NCBI RefSeq assembly: GCF_002234675.1
Contig: NC_019859.2
Span: 28,205,973 to 28,269,972 of the forward strand
DNA: 64,000 nucleotides
Source of the DNA: Oryzias latipes
Taxonomy: Eukaryota; Chordata; Actinopteri; Beloniformes; Adrianichthyidae
Direction: 5' to 3'
How positions within the stretch are numbered: position 1 is the first letter of the stretch; the number at the start of each line of letters is the position of its first letter. Under the pieces are notes generated by a model. The model had not been told where the DNA came from. It worked only from the letters and a program-made list of their open reading frames with translations, and did no database searches. The position numbers and the translations under genes were made by a program. Positions 1 through 13,800 of the stretch are shown one piece after another.

Positions 1-1100
1 TGCTCAATGGGTGACATGTCCGGTAAGTATGCTGGCCATGCAAGAACTGGGATGTTTTCAGCTTCCAAGAATTGTGTACAGATCCTTGCAACATGGGGCC
101 GTGCATTATCATGCTGCAACATGAGGTGATGTTGGATGTACGGCACAACAATGGGCCCCAGGATCTTGTCACGGTATCTCTGTGCATTCAAAAGGCCATC
201 ACTGAAATGCACCTGTGTTCTTCGCCCAGAGCATACACCTGCCCATACCATAACCCCACCACCACCATGGGCTACTCGATCCACCGCTCTCCCACACAAC
301 GCCACACACGCCGTCTGCCATCTGCCCTGAACAGTATAAACCGGGATTCATCCGTGAAGAGAACACCTCTCCAATGTGCCAGACGCCATCGCATGTGAGC
401 ATTTGCCCACTCAAGTTGCTTACGACGACAAACTGGGAGGAGGGCGAGACCTCCATGAGTACAACGAGTATGCAGATGAGCTTCCCTGGGACAGTTTCTG
501 ACAGTTTGTGCAGAAATTCTGTGGTCATACAAACCGATTGTTTCAGCAGCTGTCCGAGTGGAGCTGGTCTCAGACGATCTTGGAGGACGACATGCTAGAT
601 GTGGAGGTCTTGGGCTGGCGTGGTTACACGTGGTCTGCGGTTGTGAGGCCGGTTGGATGTGCTGCCAAATTCTCGGAAACGCCTTTGGAGACGGCTTATG
701 GTGGAGAAATGGACATTTAATTCCCTAGCAACAGCTCTGGTGGACATTCCTGCTATCAGCATGCCAATTGCACACTCCCTCAAAACTTGCAACATCTGTG
801 GCATTGTGTTGTGTGATACAACTGAAGATTTCAGAGTGGCCTTTTCTTGTGGCCAGTCTAAGGCACACCTGTGCAATAATCATGCTGTCTAATTAGCATC
901 TTGATATGGCACACCTGTGAGGTGGGATGGATTGTCTTGGCAAAGGATAAGTGCTCACTATCACAGATTTAGACAGATTTGTGAACAATATTTCAGAGAA
1001 CTGGTTATTTTGTGTATGTGGAAAATGCTTCACATCTTTGAGTTCATACCATAAAAAATAACAAATAACAAAAGTGTTGCGTTTATATTTTTGGTCAGTG
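1..1100 (-). mobile_element. Tc1/mariner-type DNA transposon, truncated by window edge, transposase decayed
   Basis: The right end carries a Tc1-type terminal sequence (on the minus strand CACTGACCAAAAATATAAAC from 1100 inward) next to a TA at 1101-1102, the usual Tc1 target. The minus strand reads a transposase: an N-terminal helix-turn-helix part ([20 protein letters not shown], from about 800 down), the first catalytic Asp in FTDESRF (about 350), the second in QHDNARPH (about 110), and the third-residue context SPIE at the window edge. The frame is interrupted by an in-frame TAG near 594 and shifts near 270, so the copy is dead. The left end lies outside the window. It sits just upstream of the first DENND1C exon seen. 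Confidence 0.9.
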
Positions 1101-1856
1101 TATGTGTATATGACGTGTTTGTACTTTATGCTGCACAAAAGTTTATTTATGATTTTGAGTAACTACACTGTCTATCTGATCTAATCAATTGTAATTATTT
1201 TGAAAATATTTATAAATCATAACTATAATGTTATATACCTTCTCAGAGCCAAAAACATTTTCAAGATTTTTACAGAAAAGCATTTCAGTGGGTTCACAAA
1301 AGGTCTTCCAGAAGACGAGGACCACACATCAGGTCGGAATCTCGTGATCAGAACCATTGGCGCAAACTACACCCACAGCAATGAAGAGAATTGCCTGTGG
1401 GGGGTCGAGGAAGTTGTTTCATAACTGAGATGAATCAGGAAGTGCCTTCTCATTGCAGTGCTGACTGCAGCTGCCACCTGCTACCTGCCTTGGTTTGGTT
1501 TGGATCATGATCATCTGCTGATTGCCCCCAACACCTGTGCTCCTGATCGACCCATGGTAGCAGTCAGAGTCCAGCAGGATGGGCTCCAGACTGAAGTAGG
1601 TGGAAAGTTTTGACTTTTTCTTTCTGCCTGATAGCTTTGTAGTTGTGGTTTTTATAACTTCCTCTCGCAGTTGCACAGGAAGTTTTCTGCAGCAGCACTG
1701 ATGTCAGCATGAAAATATAATGCACACACTCCTACGTAAAACTTTCAACAAACTTGAATGTTTTATACACTTAGCAGTGTGTTTGGCAGCACATGTTATA
1801 AGTGTCTGTGTCACAAGCTTTTTCTGCATAAAATGGGACTTGTACTTTCTCGTCAG
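1101..1856. other. Non-coding DNA before first visible DENND1C exon
   Basis: AT-rich sequence with no reading frame or repeat that I recognise. The very short first coding exon of DENND1C (about five residues, MGSRI-like in relatives) should lie here or left of the window, but I could not place it. Confidence 0.4.
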
Positions 1857-4800
1857 AAAAAACCCGGAGAGAAACTTCATCTGGTTCTTTGAAGCGTTAT
1901 GTCCTGTGACCAGAGACAAAGGTGAGCGCTCTTTATAAAGTGTGTAAAGTGTCTCAGTGAAACAGCAACAGAGCTTTCTCCAAGTTCTTGTCAGGTTCGA
2001 CTCATAATGATTTTAACTTCGAGTTGGTGATGATGAGGTCAAGTTACAGCAACAGATGCAAGCGCATAAAGCGTCTTAAAGATCATCCAACCTAATTCGA
2101 CAGTTTGATAAAATGTATGAAACAGATGCTCTTAAATCCTAAAAAGTGTCAAAGCACTTGAAAATACTGATACATGGTGCTAAAAACTGTTTGGATGGAT
2201 GTAGCTTAGTGAGGCAGCTGCCAGTTCAGGGTCCATGTCTGTGCAAGTCGCACCTGACTTACAATGTGATAAGTCGGCCAAACTATGCAAAAGATCGTGA
2301 CTTACACTCCGAAAAAATACGCAACTCACAATGCCGACATTTAGCAAATATTTAAGTACCTGCAAGACCTTAAAACATTTGAAACTTTTGTACTTGGTTA
2401 AGAATTAATTTAATTAGTTAAATTATTACGATATGACAAGACATAACTGTCGAATTGCAAGCTGGCAATTATGTACTGGTCACGAGACACAGACATGATG
2501 AAGACCATGTTCAGTGGTATCACGTATCAAGTTGACTGCACAGAATTTCCTTCAAAGGCTGCCTTTATCTTCAACACAACCGATACCAGCAGGACACGAA
2601 CACCAAACTCTCTACAGCAGTAGTTTTGGTTAAAAAATAGCAGCTGAGAGATTTCTGTTGCTATAGCAGCAATTCATTATCTTCAGTCCATGACCAACAG
2701 TAATGGAAATGTTATTTTAAAAAGGTAATTAGACATAGCTACGCCTTAATCACAAAGTAACCGATTTAGTACATTATTTACCATGATAAAAATGTAACTA
2801 GTTACCAGAAAAAGAAATGTTTATTTTTCCTTTCGGAAAAAAGCTGATGAATGCCAAAATGTGTACTTTTTTTTCCTGTGTTTTGCTTGTGATGTTGATT
2901 GAGAGCATTAAAGCAGAGATTTTGACTGGATTCTCCTTTTAAATCTGTTATTGTCACCTTTAGGCCTAAGAATATGACATAAAATTTACCTGAAAAAAGA
3001 TTCAATCCAAAAGGGTTTTAAGACTAAATTCAATTCATCCATCTATCTTCTAAGATGTTTTATCCCTTTTGGGGTCACGGGGCTGCCGGAGCCTATCTCG
3101 CCCTCTTGTGGGCCAAGGCAGGGGTCATCCTGGAAAGGTCGCCAGTCAGTCGCAGGTCCACAATCACACAGCCATGCGCACTCACATCTAGGGACAATTT
3201 AGAGCATGAAGCATGTTTTTGGACGGTGGGAGGAAGCCGGAGTCCCCGGAGAAAACCCACGCATGCACGGGGAGAACACGGAAACTCCATACGGAAAGGT
3301 CCCCCATTAGGGTTCTGTTTCAGGTCCCCCAGCTGGGACTTGAACCAGGGGCCTTCTTGCTGTAAGGCAAGAGCGCTAACCACTCTTTGCAGCCCCAAAA
3401 AGATTCCATTCAAGACAATCTTTTTTATGTAGTCCAATATTACAACAAAAGTCGTCTCAATGGGCTTCATACAGACATAATTGTATAATAAACATGAAAT
3501 CATAAAGAACATGAAGTCATACAATTCAGTAGGTAATGGCTAAACTAAATTAATCAGACTAAGCTAAACTGGGCATCCCTGCCCTTAGATCCTCCTTCTC
3601 GATAACAAAAAAACTCCAAAAAAAAAAGAAGAAATCTCAGGGTTTCCCACATAAAGGAGGGATCCTCTCCCAGGACGGACAGGTGATGTACCAGAACTCT
3701 TAGAGAAGAATTAACTTATCTAACTCTACAATTACATGTATAAATATTCCAGCAGATTAGCTTTATCCAGATAGATGGGGGGACGGCTGGGGGCGCGAGA
3801 CAAGCCAGAAGCAGATGAGAGTAGAGGACAGAACCCCAGTGCACCCTACGTTCCCCAGCTTCCGGTTAGGGTTAAGCTTAGGGTTCAGAACAGGGCTAAG
3901 CTTAATAAAAAGGTGGGGGGTAGAGGGGAGTGTTGTCCGTTGTCTTTTGGTACGGTCGTGTTTAGACTGTGGTGCAGGCGGGATCTGGAAGCCCCTTGAA
4001 AATATTTGTGTGGTGCAAGGGTCAGGTCATAGATGAGCTAAGATGCAGGCAGGATCTGGAGCAGCCTACTAGAAACTAATTATTATTGTTATTAACTTTA
4101 ATTCAAACATGTTAATACTAAGTTAAATATTCTCTGATTACTAGCTAGTTTGACAATGAGCCTGTCCAAAGAGGAATGATTTCAGTCTAACTTTGTATGT
4201 AGAAACTGTGTCGGCCTCTCTTCCATGAGCTGGGAGTTTATTCCATAAAACAGGAGCTTGGTGGCTAAAGGCTCTACCTCCTACTGTGCTTTTACAAATT
4301 CTAGGAACCACAAGCAGTCCTGCATTTTGTGAGTGAAGTGTTCTGTTTGGGTGGTAAGGGACTATGAGGTATATGAGATACAGTTGCATTTGTTAAATTA
4401 ACATTGTGATCATTTAATAAACTGAATTTTTACATTGTTATTACAATAAAAGATGTACTGATATTTAGGTAGAGTTATTTCTAAGTCATAATTTAAAAGA
4501 AAAAAAAAGTCATAATTTAAAAAAAATGTGTTCCGGTACAATATCGCGATACATATCGTATTGTGGTACGCATATCGGGATATGTATCGTATCGCCAGAC
4601 TCTTGCCAATACACACCCCTATTCTGAACCAGCTGGAGACTTCTTAAGGAACTCTTAGGACAAGCTGCTAACAAAGAGTTACAGTAATCCAGCCCAGACG
4701 TCATAGATACGTTTTTCAGCATCACTTTTAGATACTATATTTCTGATCTTAGCTTTATTTCACAATTGAAAAAAAGCAGTTTTACAAGCCTGTGATATGA

Positions 4801-7800
4801 TACAAAAAACAGCTTTCTCTTTGAAGAACAAACAACCAAATGTTTCTGATTTCGCTTTCACTGCCCATGAAAATATGTAAATCTGTAAAAACCTATGTTT
4901 TTAAATATCTGCAGTCAGATGCTGAGAAAATAATGAACTTATCATTAAATAAAGACAGAAAACAGAAAAGTCGTGTCATTAAACCTGTTCAGTCAGCCTT
5001 AATTCAGAATTCATAGGACACACAACCATCTATTTCCTGGTATTTCTTGTACTTTTTCTATAACTATAACCCTGTTCGGGTCCTGGCTACTGCTGGTTAA
5101 AGGTAGGGTACACCATGGACAGCTCATCAGTCTGTTGCAGAGCCATAAGACACACACTATTATTGATCCTTTTGTTTGTATTCTCTGCCCAATAAACGTG
5201 CACTTTTAAACCTGTGCATAGAAGCACATTTTCAAAAATTCCTTATCTCCCTTACAAAAACAGAAAAATTCCTATTTATCTTTAGGACCTGCTTTCTCCT
5301 GTGCAGAGTCTGTTAAAGGAGAGGCTTGGACTGGCTAAGGATAGATTTTAACACAGTACACAAGATTTGGGGGGATTGTGTCCCACTTATTTCACCTTTA
5401 CTTCCCTTGTGTGTATAATGTTTACTAAGACCTGCTGCCTGCAGCAAGCCCGTAGTAATAATGTGCTTGAACATTTTCTCTCTTCAGCTTTACCGGGCGG
5501 ATTTAGATTTAGATACTTTATTGTCAGGTCATGCTGTTGTCAGAGTTTTATTGGCTGACATTGTTCGTCAGTTTGTCACGCAGTTTTTTTATTTAAAAAA
5601 AAGGTTTTTGCCACAAGCCCAGTCTCCTGATTTTTGGGGTCCTACACCTCTGGTTCCTGAAAAAGAAAGACAAGAATCAGCAGCTATTTATTTATTGTTC
5701 ATTGCTTATCACATCTTAACTATGGACATAATATATTTCAAAATAAAACTAGCTATGAACAACAGAAGACTGGCAGAAGAAAATTCTGTTATTATATGTG
5801 CTCCTTCTACATCAGCACAAGATGACAGAGGCAAAGAATAATAAATAGTAATTCTTTTTAAAATCATATTCCCTTGCCAAACTAATCCAGGTGACCAGTT
5901 TACAGCTCAAGTTACCCAAATTGCTTTCCATCATGATGGTATGTTTATTCAGTGTTTTATCGTTATACATTTTTTTAATGTAACTGTTTGTGCGTTTTTT
6001 AAACGTTATGTTCACTGAGTTCCACAACTTAACACTATGAACATATGAACCATGAACACCATGAACCATTTATGTCTGTCTCTGAGTTGTAGATATTTTA
6101 AATAATATTTTCTCCTATTATTATCATCTTCTACAACAGACCAAAATGAGAACTGAAAACATTTTGGCAGAATTTCCAGTCAGGCTTTTGACATAATGAA
6201 AGACATTTTTAGATCAGCTAAATCTGGGAATTGGTGTGTTCTTTACTGCCTTTTTTATTGGTTGTTCTAACTTCTCTTTTCTGTAATTAAAATAATAGAT
6301 TTTACTTTTGGGTCACAAGTAAGGGTAACCTGGCCATGGTTGCTGGTTTAAGCTTTAGGTGCAAAGAGTAGAGATCCCAAGGAATGCATCGAGTCCCGGA
6401 ACGTCATCTGGTCCTCTTGGTCGTCTTCATCAGAAGACATTGTCCTGCTTTGCTTTGCCATTAGTTAAGCAGTGTTGTCCATCTTTGTCTCTTTGGTGCA
6501 TTCCTGTTCCAACTATCCATCCATTTCCTTAACCCGCTGGTTCCCTTTCCGGGTCACAGGGCTGCCGGAGCCTATCCCTGCTACTGCTGGGTGACTGACA
6601 GGAGTAGACAGCAGTCCCTTTACAGGTCGACAGCCTGTTGCAGGACCAATTTCTGTTGTTTCTCAAAAAAGTAACACGTAATAAATGAACACTGCCATTT
6701 AAAATGTGTTTATATATTAAGTGGAGCAAAACTCCACTGTAGAGAAACAACAAACAGAGGTTGTGGAGTCCAAACCAGGCAGGTAGAGTAGGCGTTGTTG
6801 GAGTTACTAGCAGGATGTAGCTATACCAAATATTATTCTGATTAAGATGTTGTTAGTAAATATGTCATTAATTATCACTGTGTGATGGTATATACCAGCT
6901 GATGTATTTCATTTTTTTGTGTGTGGGCTGTTGTTTTTTTGGATGTAGGTTCCTGCTGTACGTATTATTTAGAAAATTAAAGACATCGTTGTCTATTTTA
7001 ATAACAACAATGAGGTTAAAAGAAACAAATTATTGTAATTTTCATTGTCAAAAGCAAACGAAGACATCGTAAGTCACTTTTCATATATATTACTCAGACG
7101 AGGTAACTTTTGTTTTGTAACAGAATTAAAGCTTGATTGATAAATGTTCAGAAAGACTAGACCATGTGGTGTAAAGATAATATATATAATGAGAAAATAT
7201 TTTGTTAACTAATGGTTTTCTTGTGATTTTATTGATAATTAATGTGTTTAATCCTCTTTTTATCATTTATTCTTTTTTACAAAGCTTTAGCTGTCTATCT
7301 TCTTGTGTTTTCGCATAGAAAATTGTTCTAAACTGTAAGGTTGTTTTTTTTTTTATTAGAACTGTAGCACAGAGCATTGGTTGCCTGTTTAAATGTGATA
7401 CTCCCGTTAGCTGTTTGTGTGCTCAAAACTTTGAATTTATGCAACAGAGCACCATTCTATGCACATGGAAGTATGTTTTTTAGGAAGAAGAAGACTGTTC
7501 TGCTTCAGTGAAAGGGCCTAGTTTGGCTCGCGCAATAAATGGCAGAATAATAACTTCACTTCTTTAAATCTAAATGTCTCTACTGAGGAAAAATTTGCAG
7601 TGTTTCAGGTTGTACTGGACATGAAAAGGATTCAAATTTGTTATTTCGTGTTTTTTTCTTTATGAATAGAGACATTTGTTTTACAAACAGATATTATCAC
7701 CTGGTTTCTCTTGCTTGCTCTGGTCTTGTAATAATTATCTTATCATATCAGATTCTCATGAATCTAAAGCGGCCTAAAGCGGCGCTTTAGGACAAAATGC

Positions 7801-10800
7801 ACCAAAACCACTCGCCACAAAGACGGCTTCTACCCCCGAGCTGTCACTCTAATGAACTCCTGACTCCTGACCACTCAAGAACGGAACAAAACCACAGAAA
7901 CTGTCACACTGGAACAACTGCTGTATTTTTACTTAGTCATTTTTTTAATTTAGTTATGTTTATTTATTCCTATATCTACCTTATATTACTTTCTTTTTTA
8001 TTATTTATCCTTTTTTTGTCTTACCCCTTTACACTTTTTTATACCTTGCTGGTTTACACGAGAGCACAAGACACCGAGGCCACAAAAGCTGATTCCTATT
8101 CTGATTTTGGTGTTTCAGATCCTGAAGTGCTGTTCCAGTTTCCAAATGATTTCAAGGACGAGGTAAAATTTTACACCGAATCCCTGTTAGATGAATGTTT
8201 CAGTGACTCTTTTTGTTGTTCTTACCTCTATTTGTTCATGCTGTCCTCATGTTTGTGTCTTTTCTTTGTTGTTTTTTATTTAACCTTTACTTTTTTCAAG
8301 CTCTCAGTAAAAAAAAAAAATGTTATTTTTCAGTCTGTACTTCTGTTGACATGGAAACCGGCTGTTTGGGGGCGTGTTTTAGTGTCATGTGTTTTATGAT
8401 GATCTTCCTAGAGTCCTTGATGTGACATCCTCAGTTGAAGAACTAGGATTTGATTTCTTTGTATTTCTAAGTTCTTGTGTTGTCAGGTAGATGTATCACA
8501 GTAGTCATTTGACCCTTTTTAAGGAAGACTGCAGATAATGGTCATCTTCTCAGTCCTTTTCACTTGTGCAAATTAACCATCTGTTATCCAGGATTCCAGC
8601 CAAACCCTCCCCAGGTTCTGCTTCCCATATGACATACAAAGGTAGGAATGTGCACTCAGACACGTTACTTTTGTTTCTAAATAACTTCAGTTAACAACAT
8701 GAACATCTAGGTCCTGTTAAAATTCAGCCCTTGGCCTCACAGTTTAGCCCTTTGCCTCAGTTTTGCACATCCACATGGAGGCGGAAGACTATGTCAATCC
8801 TTTTTCCAGAGGGGGTTGAGTGATCAGTAGCTATTGAAAGTCCTCAATAAATATCCCAGAATCCTCCAGAATGCCTAGCCTTTTTTTTTTCAAGTGTTTT
8901 GTCTAAAGAAGACATTCAGATATGCCAGTCATTCTGTCACACTTTAGTTTGCTGTTGTTATCTTGTTTCTTAAAAGCCCACTCTGATGAAAATTGTGTTT
9001 TCAATGTTTTTAGCAAGTTCTTGTGGCATTTTATGATGACGGAGGGAATATATTAAGAATATTGAGCCTTAAATTGCATTTCTGAGTGAACATTTTTTTA
9101 TAATTCAAATCATTGTAAATCACAAGCCGTTGAAAAAAAGCGTGTAGTTGTGATGTAAAAGCTACAATCTGCGGGCCCCCAGGTTCCTGCTCTGCTCCAT
9201 TCTCATGGATCCACTTGTGGACAATTGATCCACACAGATGTTTATTTTCCTCGTCTGAGCTGGAATCTGACTTATAGCTGCACAGCTGGATAGTTCAGAC
9301 GTTGGTCGCCATTTTTGTTACTGCATAAACATTATGAGGGGCTGTAAGCTAGCGGAAGCATGTGTACACCAAGGGATGATGGGAAGGGGGGCGGGCTCAC
9401 TCCACATCAACAGTCAGAGGCAAATTTCTAATGAACTCCTGTTGCTCTGCACAAACTATGTCCAGGAACCCCCTCCCCCTAAAAACAGCATAATCATATT
9501 AAATTACCACTGGGAACACTTTCACAATAGATCAAAGATGATCGGAGTGGGACTTTAAGGAAATACTGACCTTTCTTATTTTTGGGCTAGCTTTTATAAA
9601 GGTGTAGTTAATATTCCTGCAAAGATTTGTTAAGGTCCTTTTTTTATATTTTTATTCAGTGGTACTTTAATTATGATAATGTGCGAAGACGAGACCACTG
9701 AATCATGCGGTTATAAAGACCTGCAGGGGAATTTACCAAGTTGCTCCAGACGAGGCAGGGGGCATTTAAAAGGTGTTTTTTTAAACAAAGTGTTAAAAAA
9801 AGCGGAAGTCAAAGTTAAACATAGAAATGATTATTTGTAAAGATGGTGTAAGTCACGGTGATGTTGTGGATTAATGCCCTTAGTCTAGTTGTTAGCAAGC
9901 TGGGTACTGGCTCCTTAATAACCCTGCTTAGGGTGCGCAGGCAGTAAACAAGTGCTCAAAGGAGACCCACAAAAATGCACTCTCCTTTCCTTGAGATGTG
10001 GAATAGAGGGCTTAGGAAGTCTTTTGTCCCAGCAGCAGTTACTATGGCAACCTAAAGAGGAAAGAATGACCATTCCTAAGATGTTGTTTTGGATTTTTAG
10101 GCAGCTCCACAGACAAACTCAAAAACAGCCCACATGCTGCTGATAACTTCCGTGCAAAAGTCGCTCCAGCTCCAGCCTGCACCTTAGTCAGTGGATGGTG
10201 GATACAGATGAAGTGGCAATCCTTTAGAGCAGGGGTGTCAAACTCATTTTCACCGAGGGGCCACATCAGCATAGTGGCTGTCCTTAAAGGGCCAGATATA
10301 ACTTATAAATGTAATTAAATGTAATGAAAAACAAACATAACTACTCTTTAATGTTAAATAACTCAATATTTACATATCATAACTTTGTAACCCTTGTGCT
10401 ATCCTAGGCACTTTAACATTGGGAGATGGGTCATCTAGACCCACTAGACAGTGCTCTGAACCTTTTTTCTTCAATGATTTGTGATCTTCACTGGTGTCCA
10501 TGGATTACATGAAATCTTTCCACCTTTATCCACCTTTGTCATGGTAGGGAGAACACGTCAATGTAAGGGTGGGGTCATCTAAGATAGCACAAGGGTTAAA
10601 GTGACAATTACAGTTGCATAGAAAACATGTTTGCGTCTTCCTCTAGCATAAATCCTTTTAAATTTGATTCTGTCAGGTTAGGTTATATTGACAGTGTTTA
10701 AGTCCTAATGTATAGTTGCCCACTCTGATATTTCTAGTCCAATTCCCCCTAGATATGAATAAATACACACCATTTTTATTTTTTATTATAAGAAATTAAA

Positions 10801-13800
10801 CATTTTTATGCTCTTGCGGGCCACATAAAATGACCTTGCGGGCCACATTTGGCCCGCGGGCCTTGAGTTTAACACATGCTTTAGGGATTTCGAACAGCAG
10901 TCCATTATGATTTCTTTGGGAGATCATGCGGCCATTGTAGTGAGAGACAGAGGGCTAAGCTGTAGGCCCTATTGGTGTGAATCGGGACAGAACTTTTATT
11001 TAAAACCACCTAAGGAAGGGGGGGGGGCACTGTAGCTTGGTGAATCAAACCTTAGACAGTGGTCTTTGGAAATAACACTTACTCCACAAATTCCCTAACT
11101 CAGGTGTACATTTTTCCTTTGGTCTGCTCAGATTCAGGGACGGAGGTGCTGTGCAGCACTTTACCTTTGTCCTCACCGATCTTGAGGGATGCCAGCGCTT
11201 TGGCTTCTGCCGCCTTACCAACAACAACCACACCTGCCTCTGCATACTCAGGTGTGGTTGTCGTATTTGTGTTATTGTGTATTTCCAGTACATTTCGCCC
11301 AAAAAATGTTCACACCTTTTTCCAGTTATCTGCCGTGGTTTGAGGTGTTTTACAAACTTCTGAACAGCTTGGCTGATTACCTCTCAAACCGACAGGTGAG
11401 TCACTGCTACACCTTCACCTGACTTTCCAAAACAACAGCTTGGAGCCAGAATGAGACTGGCTGGACTTGCACATAATTTCTGAAGCTCGTAAAAATCTTG
11501 AAGGCATGTAATGCAATAACACGAGACCACAACTGTCAGAGTGTAGTTCACAATCTCTGATATGAAGTCACACACAAACACAGCTAAGAGACACACAATA
11601 ATGTCACCTGACCAGCTTTAGGAATGTGTTGTTGGTTGTTCTTTTCGTTGTTTCTCAATTCCTGAACTTTCCAGCCCATATAACGATGTGAATGCAAAGC
11701 CTAATAGTAATCATTACAGGGTGTTCCAAATTATTATAGATTTTTCTAAATACTTAATGTAAATCACAGTCAGCATAATTTTCAAGTCACTAACCATTAG
11801 AGTACATATTAAATGTTATTGAACAAAGCTCCTAAAGGTATTTCTTTCAAAGATAAAAATCTTAAGATGCACTGTTCCACATTATTACACACAACAGAGT
11901 TCCACTACATTTAACCCTTGTGCTATCCTAGATACTTTAACATTAGGAGTGGGGTCATCTAGACCCACTAGACAGTGCGCTGAACCTTTTTTCTTCAATG
12001 ATTTGTGATCTTCACTGGTGTCCATGGATTACATGAAATCTTTCCACCTTTATCCATCTTTGTCATGGTAGGGAGAACACGTCAATGTAAGGGTGGGGTC
12101 ATCTAAGATAGCACAAGGGTTAATGGATTCTGAAGAACTGTAAAGGTCATTTGCTGCATTAGGACATCATATTTACTTAAATCAAAAGCTCTTCCAATCA
12201 TAAACATCTTAATAGGTCAAGTTACATTTTAACATAGGACCTTTTATGTTTTGGCAGCTTCATAATTCTTACACCCACCTGTGAACCTGTGAGGTTTTGG
12301 AGTTTCTGCTTGAATTTCATTGCAGGATTTCAGAATAGCCTCCCAGAGCTGCTGTTTGGATGTGAACTGCCTCCCATCCTCAGAGACACTTTGCTTGAGG
12401 ATTTTCCAAATGAAAAAGCATTTTAAAGGATTGATATGTTGTTGTTTTTTTCATTTCCGAGTTCAAGTGTGCTTGAACGTCAAGGTCGTGAGTTCAAATC
12501 CAGTCCGAGTCATACCAAAGTCTCTAAAAATGGGGCCGTCCCTGCTGTACACTCAGCATTAAGGGGTTGGATTGGGGGTTAAACCATCAAATTGTTTTGA
12601 AGCGCAGCTGTGCCTGCAGTTCACCTCTCCCCCAGATGATGGGTCACATGCAGAGAACAAATTTCACACCGTGCATGACAACTTATGGGACTTTAACTTA
12701 ACTTGTAGCTACTGGCAGGCACCATGAGTCCATGTTTAATGGTTTGTGCACTGGTGAGAGCCGTTTTACTCACATGTGTGTGGAACTGCTGTCAGATTGG
12801 GTCCTGGCACTACAGGAAGCCTCAGCTAGGGCTTGTTTCTGGGCTAAATGTTAACTTCACTAACTAGACTCTTATTTCCTTTTTCAACAGACCAACGAGA
12901 TGAACACGCTCCTGGCATTAATCTACGATCAGCCTGTTCCAAACACAGTTGGATCTATTGCCCTGCAGATTGTAAGTCTGCCATCAGTCATTTGTAAATG
13001 GGTCAGCTAGTGGACTTTCTGTGTGTTCAAAACATAACTGACAGTGGTGTTGAGTTTCACAGAAGTCCAAGTGGAGTCCAGAGCAAGTAGATTAATTGTT
13101 GCAGAAGCCTGCTCTGAGGCTCCAGCCATGCTTTAATGAAGGCTGACCTTACATGAATGCCTGAGATCAAAACGCTGTGTGGCAAGCTTTAATCATCTGT
13201 TTTATTCAAATGAAGATTTTGGATAAAGGAATTCGGATTACTTTACAAGGTTTTGCCCTTCTGTTTCTTTGCTGCAGCATGAAGAATGGAAAAAAAAGAT
13301 GAACAGCGACCGTGATTAACGATTAAAGCATTTGAGGAAGCAGGCTGTATCTAATACGATAGCCTGCACTTTTATTTATTCATTTTATTTTATTTTCGAG
13401 CGTGCACTTTTAAATTAAAGCTGCTAGCAACTATGCTGGTGCTTGTGTGTGTGTCTTTGTCTTTTTGTGTGTACATTCACATGGTAAAGCTAATCAATCT
13501 CATTTATTTTAATCAGGTCCCTTTTTTTGTTGCTCCAGACCCTCGAAGTCTGCCCTCTATCCCTGAAAATGTGAGTCCTGTGATCTGAGCACAAGTCTTT
13601 TATGGTTTCTGTCCACTCAAACTGAGACTTCATGTCATTTGGGGTTGCCAGAGGAACCTGACAGAGTTGATTGTGGCAGTGAATGTGGGGAACCTCCTCC
13701 AGGTCTATGCCAGCATGCTGTTCGAGAGACGCATCCTTCTGTGCGCCCGCAAGCTGAGCACAGTGAGAACTCTGTGCTGTGTGGATATCATGTTTGGCTT

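Noticed and set aside
3055-3524. Open frames on both strands over 125-143 codons
   Set aside because: They are translations of a SINE-like repeat.
5490-5600. Exon-like stretch [20 protein letters not shown] after a good acceptor
   Set aside because: It would break the DENND1C frame and phase, and no donor follows; no homologue recognised.
7797-8399. 200-codon plus-strand ORF
   Set aside because: Low-complexity F/L/Y-rich translation of T-rich intron DNA; it overlaps a real DENND1C exon in another frame.
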